Origin: Prorocentrum cordatum
Lineage: Eukaryota; Sar; Dinophyceae; Prorocentrales; Prorocentraceae
NCBI GenBank assembly: GCA_963575745.1
Contig: CAUYUJ010012202.1
Span: forward strand, 247,001 to 311,000
Length of the DNA: 64,000 nt
Direction of reading: 5' to 3'
The notes beneath the pieces are model-generated. The model made no database searches. It was not told the origin of the DNA and was given only the letters and a program-made list of their open reading frames with translations. Below, in pieces: positions 42,601-51,564 of this stretch. Position 1 is the first letter of the stretch, and each line of letters begins with the position of its first letter. Position numbers and translations under genes: made by a program.

Positions 42601-44205
42601 TTGGACAACTATTTTGAGATCAACGACGACGATTCGCATTCGACCATCCGACTCCGGGAGGTGATGCTCACCGGAAAGGCCGCTGCTAAGGAGATCAGGT
42701 ACGACAAGCTCTCCGCCAAGGACAAGAAGCTCATGGACATGGCCATGAAGGTTGAGTGGTCCAAGTGGACCGAGTTCGGGGCCTACAAGAAGCTACCGCC
42801 CAAGGAGTTGAAGGAGATCTTCCAGCGACACCCTGGGATGCGACCAGTTGGTACCCGCTGGGTGCTCACGCAGAAGGCCGCCAACCTCATGAAGGCCCGC
42901 CTTGTCGTCCAGGGCTGTCAAGAGGACAAGTCCCAGATCCGTGCGGACGCGCCGACCGGGCCAAGGGGCGCGCTTTACCTCGCGCTTGCCGCCGCCGCCC
43001 AGCTTGGCTGGGACCTCACGTCGTACGACGCGATGACGGCTTACCTGCAGTCGGGCAACATCGAGAGGCTGCTATTGCTGCGCATGCCAGCCAAGAACCC
43101 GCCGCCAGGTACATTGCCCGGCGAGATCGCGATGGCGACTGGCGCCATCTATGGTACCCGGGATGCCGGACGCCAGCGGTACCTCTACGCCCAAAGGGTG
43201 TTCCAGGAGCACGGCCTCATCGAGAGCAAGCTCGAGAAGGGCCTTTACTACTTCTACGACGACAAAGGGCTCGCTGCTATGATCCACTCCCATGTGGATG
43301 ATTTCCTCATCGCCCAGCGCGGAAGCTCCAGCGAGTGGAAGCGAGTCATTAGCTCCTTGCCGAAAAGGCTGCACCTCAAGAAGGTAGAGGGCATCATCAA
43401 GTACTGCGGCCGGACCATCAACAAGACCAACGAGGAGTTCCGCATTACCCATGCGACGGCCGCCGCCCAGGTGGATTTCATCGAACTCAACGCCCAACGC
43501 GGACGATCACCAGAGGATCGTCTTACCACCTCGGAGGTCTCAGGATATCGCCACACACTCGGCCAACTGCTTTGGCTCGCAGTACAGACGCGAGTGGACA
43601 TCGCTTGCCCGGTGAGCCTTGCGGCTCGCCGCACCAACGCCGCCACCGTGGCCGACGCCAAGACGCTGAACAAGACCGTCGCTTACGTGCACGGGTCCGC
43701 CGATTTCGCCATAGTCATCAAGCGCAACATCATCGACCTGCGCACTTGCACCATCGTCTGTTTCAGCGACGCGGCCTTCGCCAATGTGGACGGGGTGAAG
43801 AGCCAGTGGGGCATGGCGAACGGGCTAACCCACAAGCCACGGGACGTCGTGGCTGGACGATATGACTTGTGCCTGCCTGTGGCCTGGCATTCGGGCACGG
43901 TCAAGCGATCCGTGAAGTCGACGCTGGCCGCCGAGGGCTACGCCACTCTGGAGGGCGCCGAGTCGAGCACGTGGTTCGGCCAGCTACTTACGGAGGCCTA
44001 CAACCCGAAGAAGACGCTCAAGCAGATCGACGACCTCAGCACCAAGCGATCCGGGGAGATCTATAGCGACAACAACGGCCTGGTGACGCACATCAAGTCT
44101 GACGTGGGTCAATCCACGGACAAGCGGTTCCGCATCGTGGCATCAATGATCAAAGAGACGGTGCACCCCAACAGCCAGCTGAAGCTCTCGTGGATACCTA
44201 CGTAG
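39511..44205 (+). CDS. Pol: MTase-like domain, integrase, RT, RNase H
   Basis: This 1,564-codon frame contains a methyltransferase-like domain (residues ~86-295), then integrase: H354-H359-C387-C390 zinc site, catalytic D417, D476 and E511 (34 residues between the last two), and a C-terminal part with NVWVSHRSTTVKVNRGHL. An acidic Pro/Gly/Gln linker follows. RT has GMRPVGTRWVLTQK, ARLVVQGCQ, YDAMTAYLQ (D1173) and HVDDFLIA (D1263, D1264). RNase H has D1420, E1475 and D1520. It stops at TAG 44203, just before the conserved ADALTK motif. The frame is joined to protease only through a frame change near 39.3-39.5 kb. Met 39511 is not a meaningful start. Confidence 0.92.
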   Translation: MCFGNSVTLDIENDNDPKEVNIVEEEQMKVRRLKKGTRLQLTAGKRSAIVTNKSGVKPHTVSQALKADLAKSTTSSSGISSNTTILYEWCCNPDSKLSAKWTESGGAAVRCGLPGYDLSRKPIVEKLEDKIRKNLRKGQSARVHAAFPCAPWTALQRIILNIDPRKAEKLEKDRKYSARMIDLFLTSMSRLRKEFGSQLAVSFEWPRYCDGWDQRKNYTAKKLKDQLPRIIDFDGCAYGLQTRNGDAIKKPWRIITDHYGIDNSLHKLCDGLHKHVEARGKLAKDSENYTDKLVAMLVKQLRKTNMTEHREANPAEPTRRRAARRTVPAPAAPAEPALTAAEERTLKSAILQLHVNTGHPANDALARAIRVTGGSQRAVEMALNLHCEVCAAHRRPLPHLPGRIKLDRDFNDSIGVDLFTLADYAGNQLVFLNVVDLASGFTLCGTVSSRHPSVVFARLLQIWITPFGAPQRVLFDGGGEFEREFSKGLEDMGCRLMTTAAATPQQNATVERHGGMWKVHARKLIDQFSIRFDQPANAHKIQWLLAAVCWAMNSSINASGYSPAQWVLGRGLQLPYCLLDSAGRLSLHERAVSDKSFSERIALVKAAQTSIQHLRFNQSLSRALLARSRADGAQHASDIYQTGDQIYYWRGNGKPKREWALQWHGPGIIIGFEGTSNVWVSHRSTTVKVNRGHLRHATASELVPWGQVLNAMNGNQPPPPPGQPPADQPPPPDGPQPPGPGGGDEGSPHEGGDCGGGGLPPSDQGGNGDTFIDLTGETPKKRPRVDNAPPALPPPPPAIKQHNFGNIEDTPHNRRAHATLEWIRRRQGDGEYATSGGASGSGSAPAPSGGDLLPAPPAPVADSAAAADPAHDPAHDPAYAQIQAQEDPDHAEDPAPEPIVQPEVHDEQPEERDGTRLPTPGARRTEADGHSSDADSSGSEGLRDWSKAAEEEVRKEAFARRPQHPEGQRGNKAQRQAQQEDAPRALERDRHDHTDDRSKAIKRKEFLESLKDDLPKCFKRPKDTLRTDLYLDNYFEINDDDSHSTIRLREVMLTGKAAAKEIRYDKLSAKDKKLMDMAMKVEWSKWTEFGAYKKLPPKELKEIFQRHPGMRPVGTRWVLTQKAANLMKARLVVQGCQEDKSQIRADAPTGPRGALYLALAAAAQLGWDLTSYDAMTAYLQSGNIERLLLLRMPAKNPPPGTLPGEIAMATGAIYGTRDAGRQRYLYAQRVFQEHGLIESKLEKGLYYFYDDKGLAAMIHSHVDDFLIAQRGSSSEWKRVISSLPKRLHLKKVEGIIKYCGRTINKTNEEFRITHATAAAQVDFIELNAQRGRSPEDRLTTSEVSGYRHTLGQLLWLAVQTRVDIACPVSLAARRTNAATVADAKTLNKTVAYVHGSADFAIVIKRNIIDLRTCTIVCFSDAAFANVDGVKSQWGMANGLTHKPRDVVAGRYDLCLPVAWHSGTVKRSVKSTLAAEGYATLEGAESSTWFGQLLTEAYNPKKTLKQIDDLSTKRSGEIYSDNNGLVTHIKSDVGQSTDKRFRIVASMIKETVHPNSQLKLSWIPT
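39766..40395 (+). other. methyltransferase-like domain within Pol
   Basis: It lies between protease and integrase. It reads ILYEWCCNPDSKLS (like the E/F-x-C-x-x-x-S first motif), VHAAFPCAPWTALQRI (a P-C dipeptide like the catalytic motif IV of cytosine-5 methyltransferases, C149), VSFEWPRYCDGW (like the ENV/FEWP motif VI) and FDGCAYGLQTRNGDAIKKPW, RIITDHYGID. From memory such a domain recurs in dinoflagellate copia polyproteins. Activity is not implied. Confidence 0.55.
44203..44205 (+). other. in-frame TAG before RNase H terminal motif
   Basis: Sequence on both sides is one RNase H domain: WIPT, TAG, SMVADALTK. Loss of the last conserved motif would disable RNase H unless the codon is read through. 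Confidence 0.85.
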
Positions 44206-44208
44206 AGT

Positions 44209-45120
44209 ATGGTCGCCGACGCGCTCACCAAGATCATGGAGACCGGAGTGCTCCTCGCTTTCTTCGGGGCCAAGAAGTACAACTCTGGCACTAGGCAACC
44301 GCACGCCGCCATGCTTGCCTCAGTGCTGATGACATGTCTCGGACGCGTGAAGGCACAGCATCCCCCACAGGAATGGCAAGTGCCGATGTCACACTGGATC
44401 TACTACATGACATTAATTGCGATGCTCAGTGGGATCATGATTGGATTTACATTGTTCGCAGCGCTGTGGTTTGTGGTGCGAAAGGAGATATTTGGGCCAG
44501 GCGACCCCAATCCCATCCAGATCGGGACCATCAACAACACCAGCAATGGGTCCAAGGCCGACCACACCGGGCACGCGGACACTCCCTTGCCCGGAGTATA
44601 TCCAGGATGGGATGGACGATACCTTGGACGTCGTAACAACGTACAGCCTACCATTCCCGAAGACGTCGACGGAGATGTCTACATGGAGCCGCCGATGATT
44701 GCCGTCGCAGCCCAGAGTTCATCATCAGCAAGCGGATCGGCAGCGCCAGCCGCACCGCCCCCATCACCGGACAGCTTCGCGCAGGGAGCGAGCTCGGCGC
44801 CATCATCCCCGATGACGGTTCACAGTTCCTCGTCAGCCAGCGTGGTTTCGTGGAACGGATCGACGCCAACGGTTTCGCCATCAGAGATGAACGCATGTGT
44901 GGCCGCCGAGCACAACATACGTGTGGGACACAACACACATAGTGTCTACATCACCTGCAGGACGTGCAGGAAGCATGCGTCATGGCTTCGCAGGAATCAT
45001 ATGACCCATGAGCCAGATTTTTCGAGGATGCACAATAGTCTGCGCTGGGATTTACAGAATAGATGGAGGCAGCTACAAGGACTGCCCGGCAAGGCGAAAG
45101 CTCAAAAGAAGATTTCGTGA
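44209..45120 (+). CDS. RNase H tail plus membrane-segment ORF
   Basis: In the same frame as Pol after the TAG, this 303-codon region starts MVADALTKIMETGVLLAFFG (end of RNase H), then has a hydrophobic stretch at residues ~66-90 (YMTLIAMLSGIMIGFTLFAA) followed by RKE, fitting one membrane helix. A Pro/Ser/Ala-rich spacer follows, then a compact basic end: VYITCRTCRKHASWLRRNHM and RWRQLQGLPGKAKAQKK. Most copia elements end soon after RNase H, so ~280 extra residues are unusual. An envelope-like or membrane-tethering role is only a guess. Confidence 0.7.
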   Translation: MVADALTKIMETGVLLAFFGAKKYNSGTRQPHAAMLASVLMTCLGRVKAQHPPQEWQVPMSHWIYYMTLIAMLSGIMIGFTLFAALWFVVRKEIFGPGDPNPIQIGTINNTSNGSKADHTGHADTPLPGVYPGWDGRYLGRRNNVQPTIPEDVDGDVYMEPPMIAVAAQSSSSASGSAAPAAPPPSPDSFAQGASSAPSSPMTVHSSSSASVVSWNGSTPTVSPSEMNACVAAEHNIRVGHNTHSVYITCRTCRKHASWLRRNHMTHEPDFSRMHNSLRWDLQNRWRQLQGLPGKAKAQKKIS

Positions 45121-45140
45121 CGCACGCCGTCGCTCTATAT

Positions 45141-45318
45141 TTGGCGCCACATCCTGTGGCAGATTAGGTTAGTCCGCATCGCTCTGTCAGCTCGTTTTCT
45201 TTACACCTGGAGCCACATCGTGTGGCAGACTACGTTAGTCCGAATTGTCTTACCAGCTCGTTTTCTTTACATTTGGCGCCACATCCTGTGGCAGATTACG
45301 CTAGTCCGCATTGTTCGA
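45141..45318 (+). repeat. 66-bp repeats each with a GCCACA hairpin
   Basis: There are three units at an exact 66-bp period. Each carries GCCACATCCTGTGGC (45146, 45278) or GCCACATCGTGTGGC (45212), a 6-bp stem with a 3-base loop, and two also carry CAGCTCGTTTTCTTTACA. The units lie in the element's 3' untranslated region. 45320-45618 contains nothing further recognised. Confidence 0.85.
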
Positions 45319-45618
45319 AGCTTTATTCAGTGTGCACAGGTTTTTCTTTTATGTGGTGACGACCACACTATTGAGATTTTATCTTGATAAGATAGCGCTA
45401 TTTGAGTTTTGTCGCATAGCGATCGGACTCGCGCCGCTGTTCGTTGTGAGAATTTATGTATTTCTTGCCGGTGCGTGTAGCAGCACCCGTTAAATGCCCT
45501 GGGGCAGCCGGATAGCATGCCGACAAGGCCGTTTGCCTGTGTTTGTTTTGGAGCGCTCTGATTAATGAAGTGAGCTGCGATCGATGATCGTCGCTCGACG
45601 GCGCCGCGAGCGTCAATC

Positions 45619-45626
45619 AGGAGGAG
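45619..45626 (+). promoter_or_regulatory. polypurine tract
   Basis: AGGAGGAG directly abuts the 3' LTR, the expected place for plus-strand priming. It is short but correctly placed. Confidence 0.6.
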
Positions 45627-45807
45627 TGTGATTCCCGCTCACTCCCCGTGCCCTTCCTGCTCCTTCCCTGCTTCCCCGCTCTATCTCTCACGCCCGCCTT
45701 GTCGCTGCCGTTTTGTTTCAAACTAGGGCCCTTGGCCTTAGAGCTACGCAGAGAGTTTCGCCGCGCGATTCCTCGACAAACGATATCAGCGATATCCATA
45801 TATCACA
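45627..45807 (+). repeat. 3' LTR (181 bp)
   Basis: The same 181-bp sequence as the 5' LTR apart from two transitions; ends TG...CA; followed immediately by the TTTGG duplication. Confidence 0.95.
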
Positions 45808-46345
45808 TTTGGAAGGACCAGAAACCATGCCCAGGCATGGCGCTGGAAATAATGACGCCAGCGCTGCAATGGTAGCACGATTCGGAACGAGCGGGAGCGC
45901 GGAAATGAGGCCAACGCTGCAGCGGGAGCACGATTTGAGACGGGCGATAGCCCGAAACCGAAGCCAGCGCTTCAGCGAGAGTAACATTCTGAAACCAAAA
46001 AACTCAGCGTGGAAGCGCGGAAATGAGGACGCGTAGCCTGACGCAGCATGGCGTGGCGACGCCCGCCGGGCTTCCGCGGCCCCAGAAATCAAAGAATCGA
46101 CACCGAATGCGTAATCACTTCCGATTTTTGTATGCCCAGTTTTTTCCTAGATTTTGGGGCCTATTTGGAAGGACTGAAAACCATGCCGCGGCATGGCGCT
46201 GGAAATAATGACGCCAGCGCTGCAGCGGGAGCACGATTCGGAACGAGCGGAAGCGCGGAAATAAGGCCAGCGCTGATGCGGGAGCACGATTCGGAACGAG
46301 CGGTAGCCCGATAATGAAGCCAGCGCTTCAGTGAGAGCAGCGGTG
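45808..46345 (+). repeat. dispersed repeat: split copy and intact neighbour
   Basis: 45813-46030 (GGAAGGACC...CCATG, then GGCGCTGGAAATAATGACGC and GCACGATTCGGAACGAGCGG units) is the right half of the copy broken by the copia element. 46048-46345 is a complete copy, running through CCTATTTGGAAGGACTG without any insertion. Short CCATGCC-GGCATGG palindromes lie inside. No gene. Confidence 0.75.
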
Positions 46346-46349
46346 GAGA

Positions 46350-46855
46350 AACAAAAAAAAAAAGAAGCGAAAACCCAACTCCCGGGAATCCTGTTTGTGA
46401 AAAACCTATACGCGGAAGGGGGGCCGGACTTTCCCTGGACGCCACCAAGGGAGAGAGGAGAACCGCATTCATACTGTGTAATTGTCAACGGGAGGAAGAG
46501 GGAACGCGACAAAAGGGGGGGGTAGAAGGAGGCTGCGACACAACAGTTCTCCACCGCCCCCGCCAGCGTCGCGGCGCGCCCGAACCACTCAGGCCAGAGC
46601 AGCGTTCCCAACCCCCTCTGCACCACTGCCGCCGCGCGGTTGAAAGCCTCCGCTGCGCGCAGCTGCACCGGCGTCGTCGCCAGCGCCGTCCGCGGGGCCT
46701 GTCCACCCTGCGACATTTAGGACAGAGGGCAGTGGCGCGGCCATTTTGCTCGCTAATCTGAATGCGCGCTTGGTTCGCGCGTTCCGCAAGAGCGCCCTGT
46801 TGTGGCATGCCTGCGTCAAAACCAGTTGGTACCTATGCTTCGGCTCGTGGATCCA
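46350..46855. other. no gene recognised
   Basis: Unique DNA with a G-run near 46515. Frames on both strands lack recognisable protein. Confidence 0.4.
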
Positions 46856-47515
46856 CTACTGCGATTGTTTGCCAGAGCTCGCCAGCTCTGTCGCCGCGCC
46901 ATCTGCGGAGCTCAGACCACGCGCGCGCGGCGCCTTTCGGCGCGGCGCGGTGCCCCGGCGCGGGCGGCCCCAGGCCGTCGCTGCCACTGGGCTGGGAGCC
47001 TCCGCCGCCATCGTTAATCTGGGGCTCTTTGCGGGCGTCGGGGCCTCCGGGCGCGGCCGCAGCCGCGGCTGCGTCGTCGCCCTCGCAAGCCTCGCCTGGA
47101 AGATTACTCCCGGGCGAGCGCCGGGCGAGCTCGGGAAGAGTTGCTCGGCGAGGAACTCCACGGCAAGATACTGATTGGCGAGCTCCTCTGCGTTGGACTG
47201 GCCCAAAGGACCGAGCAGCGGCTGCTCTCGCGTGAGGCGGGGGGGGGCCCGTGGAGAGGTTCGCGGAGGTGCTCGAGGAGAGTCGGCCACGCGGGCGCGT
47301 TCTTGGGGGGGGGGGGGGGCGTCGTCTCCAGCTGGGGCCCTGGAGTCACCACCTGCGCCCGCTCCGCTTCGGCGACCGCCTGGCTGGAAACCTCGGGCGG
47401 TCGCGGAAGGGGGCGATGCGGGACTGAGCGCGGGGCCAGCAACGCGTGCGCCAGCGGCCTGGGGGGCAGGGGCGCGCGCATGATTCCGCTGCTGGAGCCA
47501 GAAGGCGCTGCGCAC
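46856..47515 (-). CDS. hypothetical minus-strand frame
   Basis: A 219-codon frame, mostly Ala/Pro/Arg-rich, but with the ordinary-looking segment SNAEELANQYLAVEFLAEQL followed by FPSSPGARPGVIFQARLARA (about 47.08-47.2 kb). An upstream minus-strand frame (about 47.3-47.4 kb) adds EVSSQAVAEAERAQVVTPGP. A gene on this strand running from about 49.8 kb is conceivable. Not recognised. Confidence 0.25.
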   Translation of the reverse strand: MRSAFWLQQRNHARAPAPQAAGARVAGPALSPASPPSATARGFQPGGRRSGAGAGGDSRAPAGDDAPPPPQERARVADSPRAPPRTSPRAPPRLTREQPLLGPLGQSNAEELANQYLAVEFLAEQLFPSSPGARPGVIFQARLARATTQPRLRPRPEAPTPAKSPRLTMAAEAPSPVAATAWGRPRRGTAPRRKAPRARGLSSADGAATELASSGKQSQ

Positions 47516-47559
47516 GCATGGCCCTGGCGCGCCTGATCATTGCGCCGAGTGTCCCTGAA

Positions 47560-47850
47560 CGGCGTGCTCGGTGTGACTAGTGAGCCAAATGGATGTGCCT
47601 GGCGCGTCCGGTCGGTGTGCCTGCCGTGCTTGGTCGGTGTGCCTGTTGTGCTTCTCGATGCACCCGGTGTGCCCGGCGTGCCTGGTCGGTGTGCATAGTG
47701 TGCCTGGTTGGAGCGCCCGGCGTGCGAGGCGCGCCTGGTCGGCGTCCCCGGCGTGCATTTCGCGCCTGGGTGGTGTGCCTGGCGCGCCTGGGCGGCGTGC
47801 CTGGCGTGCCTGGTCGGCGCGTTGGCTTCGTAGTCGTTGTTGCGCTGGCT
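47560..47850. repeat. GTGCCTGGCGTGCCTGGTCGG-type short repeats
   Basis: About ten degenerate units of roughly 20-36 bp built on GGTCGGTGTGCCTGGCGTGC. Confidence 0.7.
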
Positions 47851-48094
47851 TGCCCAGTTGATGCGCGCGATTGATTTGTTTACGCGGCGGCTGCTGTGGG
47901 CGCAGCTATGCAAATCCATCGTTCGCCGCCGCACAAAGCCGAGCCACGCGGGTGCTGCCTGGCGCGGCCTTTTCGGGGCTCGGAAGCTTGCTGCGCCCGC
48001 GGCGAGTCCGCGACAAACGGTAGAGCCGCAGCAGCAAGGGACAACCTCTGACGAGGTGGAGAAGCATATGTCCAGGGACGAAGAGTGAAGGGGG

Positions 48095-48260
48095 AGAGAA
48101 AGAGAAGAGGGATATATATATATATAGAGAGAGAGAGAGAACATATAATGAAACACCAGGACAGAGATATAACACAACAGTGCAATAAACATAAAACAAA
48201 CAAAGAACCATAACAAGAAAGGGAGGGAGAAAACGGGAGAGAGAGAGAGAGGAGACAGCG
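48095..48260. repeat. TA/GA microsatellite cluster
   Basis: (TA)n at about 48112-48125, GAGAGA at 48126-48139 and 48236-48252, in an AT-richer patch that could be an intron on the minus strand (pyrimidine-rich there). 48260-49375 is GC-rich with only compositional frames. Confidence 0.6.
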
Positions 48261-49375
48261 GACAAGCATACGGGAGCCCCGTCGACAGCCGGCCACTGCG
48301 GCAGCTGAGGCCGCCATCGCACTCTTGGCGGCGGCGCTCGGGGGGCGTTGAAACAACCGCCCCCCGGCGCGAAGCGTCTGTGGCAAGTGGCGGGGTGCCG
48401 AGCAGGCGATGCGCCAAGTCACTCTGCGCCCCGCGTGGGAAAATGGCCGAGGTCGGCGAAGCCCCTGTTGGCGGCCCGGGGACAAGGGCTTGGCCGCCAC
48501 ACGCTGCGCGAACGACGAGGCGCCCCCCGCCGCCGCAGCTGGGCCCCGGCGACATGTGCACGCGGGCATTCATGGCACCGAGAACGTCATGTAGCGCCGG
48601 GGCGGGCGACGCCCCGTCGGGCGAAGGCGAGGGTCGGAGGGGGGCCGGGGTCGCATGAACGCGGTCAAAGCGTTGTGTATGCGGGCCCTGCTGGGAGGTC
48701 AAGGAGCGAACCTGGCGCGCAAGCGCGGTGTGCTGGAGACTCAGGTGGTCGCATAATGCCTGGAGCTCTGCGGCTGGACCCTGGGCAGGGCGCGGAGCAC
48801 GGGGGGGGCGGGCAGCGGCAGCCCTGCTGGCGAGATGCGTGGCGAGGTCCGCGTGGCGGTCAGCGCCTCGCGGGGGCGATCGACGGCGGGCGTCGCCGCG
48901 GGGGCCCGTCGACCGACGAGGGAGTGCCTGGCCGGCGCGGCGGGGCTCGGGATGGGCAGCGAGGGGGGCCAGGCCAGAAGCGCCGCTGGCAGCAGCGGCC
49001 GCAGAGGGAGGCCCACTGGCCGGGTCGACGCGGCGCTCGCGCTTGGGCGTGGTAAGGCGAGCGCCCGACCGCCACGGGGCGGCGCGGAGTAAGCCAGGGG
49101 CGCATAGAGCTGGCGGAAGCGGCTGTGCCCTGGACCGCGCGTCAGACTCAGCGGCAGGGACGTGGATGACCGCGGCCCGGGGCGACGGGGAACTGGTCTG
49201 CCCCCGAAGCCGAACGGGTCTTCCTCGTCCTCGGGACCTGAGCCGCGGCGCGGGTCGGCGGCAGCGGTGCGGCGGGGCGGTGGCGGGGCCGGCTCGCCAG
49301 TGAGCGCGACTGCGGTCGGTGCCCCTGGGCCGTCACCGTGGCGCGGGGCAGCAACGGCAGTGCTGTTGGGGGGCT

Positions 49376-49858
49376 TTATGCCAAGCTCACCAGAGGGCGC
49401 GACTGCGGTCGATGCCCTTGGGCCAGTGGCAGGGGGGGACTGACGGAGGCCTGGCGGCGTCGGGGCGTGGACAGTGGGAGCGTCGAGGTCGCCCATGCCT
49501 CCGCCGAAGCCAATTGAGTCCTCGTCTTCGTCGCCTTCGGGGTCGACGGGGCGTTGAGCCTCCTCCCACGGGACGTCGAGATCCTCCGGGAGCCGCCGGT
49601 GGCCGCTGGGCGCGGCCGCCGCGGTGAGCTTGGGGTTGGGCTTGAGCTTGTCCAGCCGGGCGTTGGCGCAGTCCGCTCGTTGGGGGGCGGGGGAGCGCGG
49701 CGTCGCTTGTCGCGGATGGCGGCATCGACGCTACGCAGCACAACGGCGAGGCGGTGGCGCTGCATGGCTGCATGGCTTCCTTGATCAAGGGAGACGGCAG
49801 GTGGTGAAGAGCGACCGCGTCGGTGGCCAGGTGGTCGGCTTGGCCGACTCCTCCGCAA
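49376..49858 (-). CDS. hypothetical minus-strand frame
   Basis: The segment SHAAMQRHRLAVVLRSVDAA and IRDKRRRAPPPPNERTAPTP looks like a protein N-terminus followed by a Pro/Ser-rich linker. The remainder is low complexity. Not recognised; included because composition near 49.7-49.8 kb differs from the surrounding shadows. Confidence 0.22.
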   Translation of the reverse strand: MRRSRPSRPPGHRRGRSSPPAVSLDQGSHAAMQRHRLAVVLRSVDAAIRDKRRRAPPPPNERTAPTPGWTSSSPTPSSPRRPRPAATGGSRRISTSRGRRLNAPSTPKATKTRTQLASAEAWATSTLPLSTPRRRQASVSPPLPLAQGHRPQSRPLVSLA

Positions 49859-50674
49859 TGGTGCTGATGCGGACTTCGTTCACGCCCTCGTCACCGAGGT
49901 GGCCGGTGACCTTTTCGACCCTGAACGGTGCCCGGACAAAAAGTGCCCACACCCATGGCGAGAAGGCGATGCAACATGATAACAACCACAACTCCGACAT
50001 GCCCTTGCTTCGCAACTCTCCTCCCCAAGCCCAAAGTTGAAGTGTCCACATTTTGTCCCTGGCCTTTGGCCTACCGCCTAAACCCGTCAACTTTGAATTT
50101 AGGGGAAGGGGAGTATGCATGTTGGTCCGACGTACTTTAATGACTCAAGGTCTTGGCGAGACACGCGTGGACACTTTTAGTCCACCCACCGTGGTAATCA
50201 ACACTGTCAAGGTAGTCAACCCTGTAAACCCTGTCAACCCTGGACGAGCCACCTCAGCGGACAGTCCCGCTGCATGCTTCTACGCTTCCCTGGTCAAGGC
50301 AATTCGCCTGGCGATCGTTTCTGGATGGCGATGATGGTGGCGATGATGGCGGCGATGATGCGCACTCAACACACTGCAATGCGAACCGCGGACATGCAAC
50401 GCAAAGCAAGGCTTAGCAAATCGAACGAAGCGCGGAGCCAAAACAACAAAAACAAACAACGGCGCGCCCTGGCAGCCCCGCGGCTTCCCTGTGTGGAGAA
50501 GTGCGTGGAGCTGGTACAACTGGCACAACTGGATAAAACTGATCATAGAACTGATCATAGAACTGGTCCATTAAAGATAGAGTCAGGCATAGCACTGGTC
50601 GTCTCAAATGAAAAGAAGGATCTACATTATTTCTTTTTAGAATGTCGACCAGTTCTATGCCGGACCCTATTTTT

Positions 50675-51560
50675 GATGGTGGGCGAGAAATCGTCGCGTG
50701 GGGGGTCCCAAGAACAGAGGTCTCATGGGAGGGGGGTGCCGGGACCTGGTGGGGGGACCTGGTCGGTTGTTGGCGAGAAATCGTTGTGTGGGGGCCCCAA
50801 GAACAGAGCTCTCATGGGCTGGGGGTGCCGGGGCCTGGTGGGAGGACCTGGTCGGTTTTGGGCGAGAAGTCGTCGTGTGGTGGGTTCCAAAAACAAAGCT
50901 TTGATGGGGTGGGGGCGCTGGGACCTGGTGGGGGGACGTGGTCGGTGTTGGGCGAGAAAGCGTCGTCTGGGGGGCCCCAAGAACAGAGCTCTCATGTGGT
51001 GGGGGTGGCGGGACCTGGTGGAGGGACCTGGTCGGTTTGGGGCGAAAAATCGTCGTGTGGGGAGTCCCAAAAGCAGAGCTCTCATGGGGTGGGGGTGCCG
51101 GGACCTGGTGGGGGGACCTGGTCGGTGTTGGGCGAGAAAGCGTCGTGTGGGAGGTCTTAAGAGCAGAGCTCTCATGGGGTGGGGTTGCGGGGGCCTGGTG
51201 GGGGGACCTGGTCGGTTTTGGGCGAGGGGCCGTCGCGTGGGGGCCCCCAAAAACAGAGGTCTCATGGGATGGGGATGCCGGGGCCTGGTGGGGGGGCGTG
51301 GTCGGTTTCGGGCGAGAAATCGTCGCGTGGGGGGTCCCAAGAACGGAAGTTTGATGTGGGGGGGGTGCCGGGGCCTGGCGGGGGGACGGTGTCTGTTTTG
51401 GGTGAGAAATAAATCGTCGTGTGGGGAGTCCCACGAACAGAGGTCTCATGGGATGGGGATGCCGGGACCTGGTGGGGGGACGCGGTCGTCTTTGGGCGAG
51501 AAATCGTCGCGTGGGGGGTTCCAAGAACAGAGGTCTCATGGGATCCCAGAGGTTTTGAAC
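50675..51560 (+). repeat. 90-bp tandem array, forward
   Basis: About ten units with GGGCGAGAAATCGTCGTGTG, CCCAAGAACAGAGCTCTCAT and GGTGCCGGGACCTGGTGGGG. Starts at 50681, 50771, 50861, 50951, 51041, 51131, 51221 and 51311 give an exact 90-bp period. The period is a multiple of three, so long frames are artefacts. Confidence 0.93.
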
Positions 51561-51564
51561 AAAT

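Larger units (their letters stand above)
36674..45807 (+). mobile_element. Ty1/copia LTR retrotransposon, 9.1 kb
   Basis: It has two 181-bp direct LTRs, a 5-bp target duplication TTTGG (36669-36673 and 45808-45812), a tRNA-primer site and a short purine tract. The coding order is gag, zinc knuckle, protease, methyltransferase-like domain, integrase, RT, RNase H. Integrase before RT defines the copia superfamily. The LTRs differ at only two positions, so insertion is recent. Coding is interrupted by two frame changes (about 37.88 and 39.3-39.5 kb) and a TAG at 44203. An extra ORF and a hairpin array lie between RNase H and the 3' LTR. Confidence 0.95.

Noticed and set aside
46733-46756. GCCATTTTGCTC, resembling part of the dinoflagellate spliced leader
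   Set aside because: Only a short part agrees with the leader I remember (it has GGCTCAAG after ATTTT), and no coding sequence follows.
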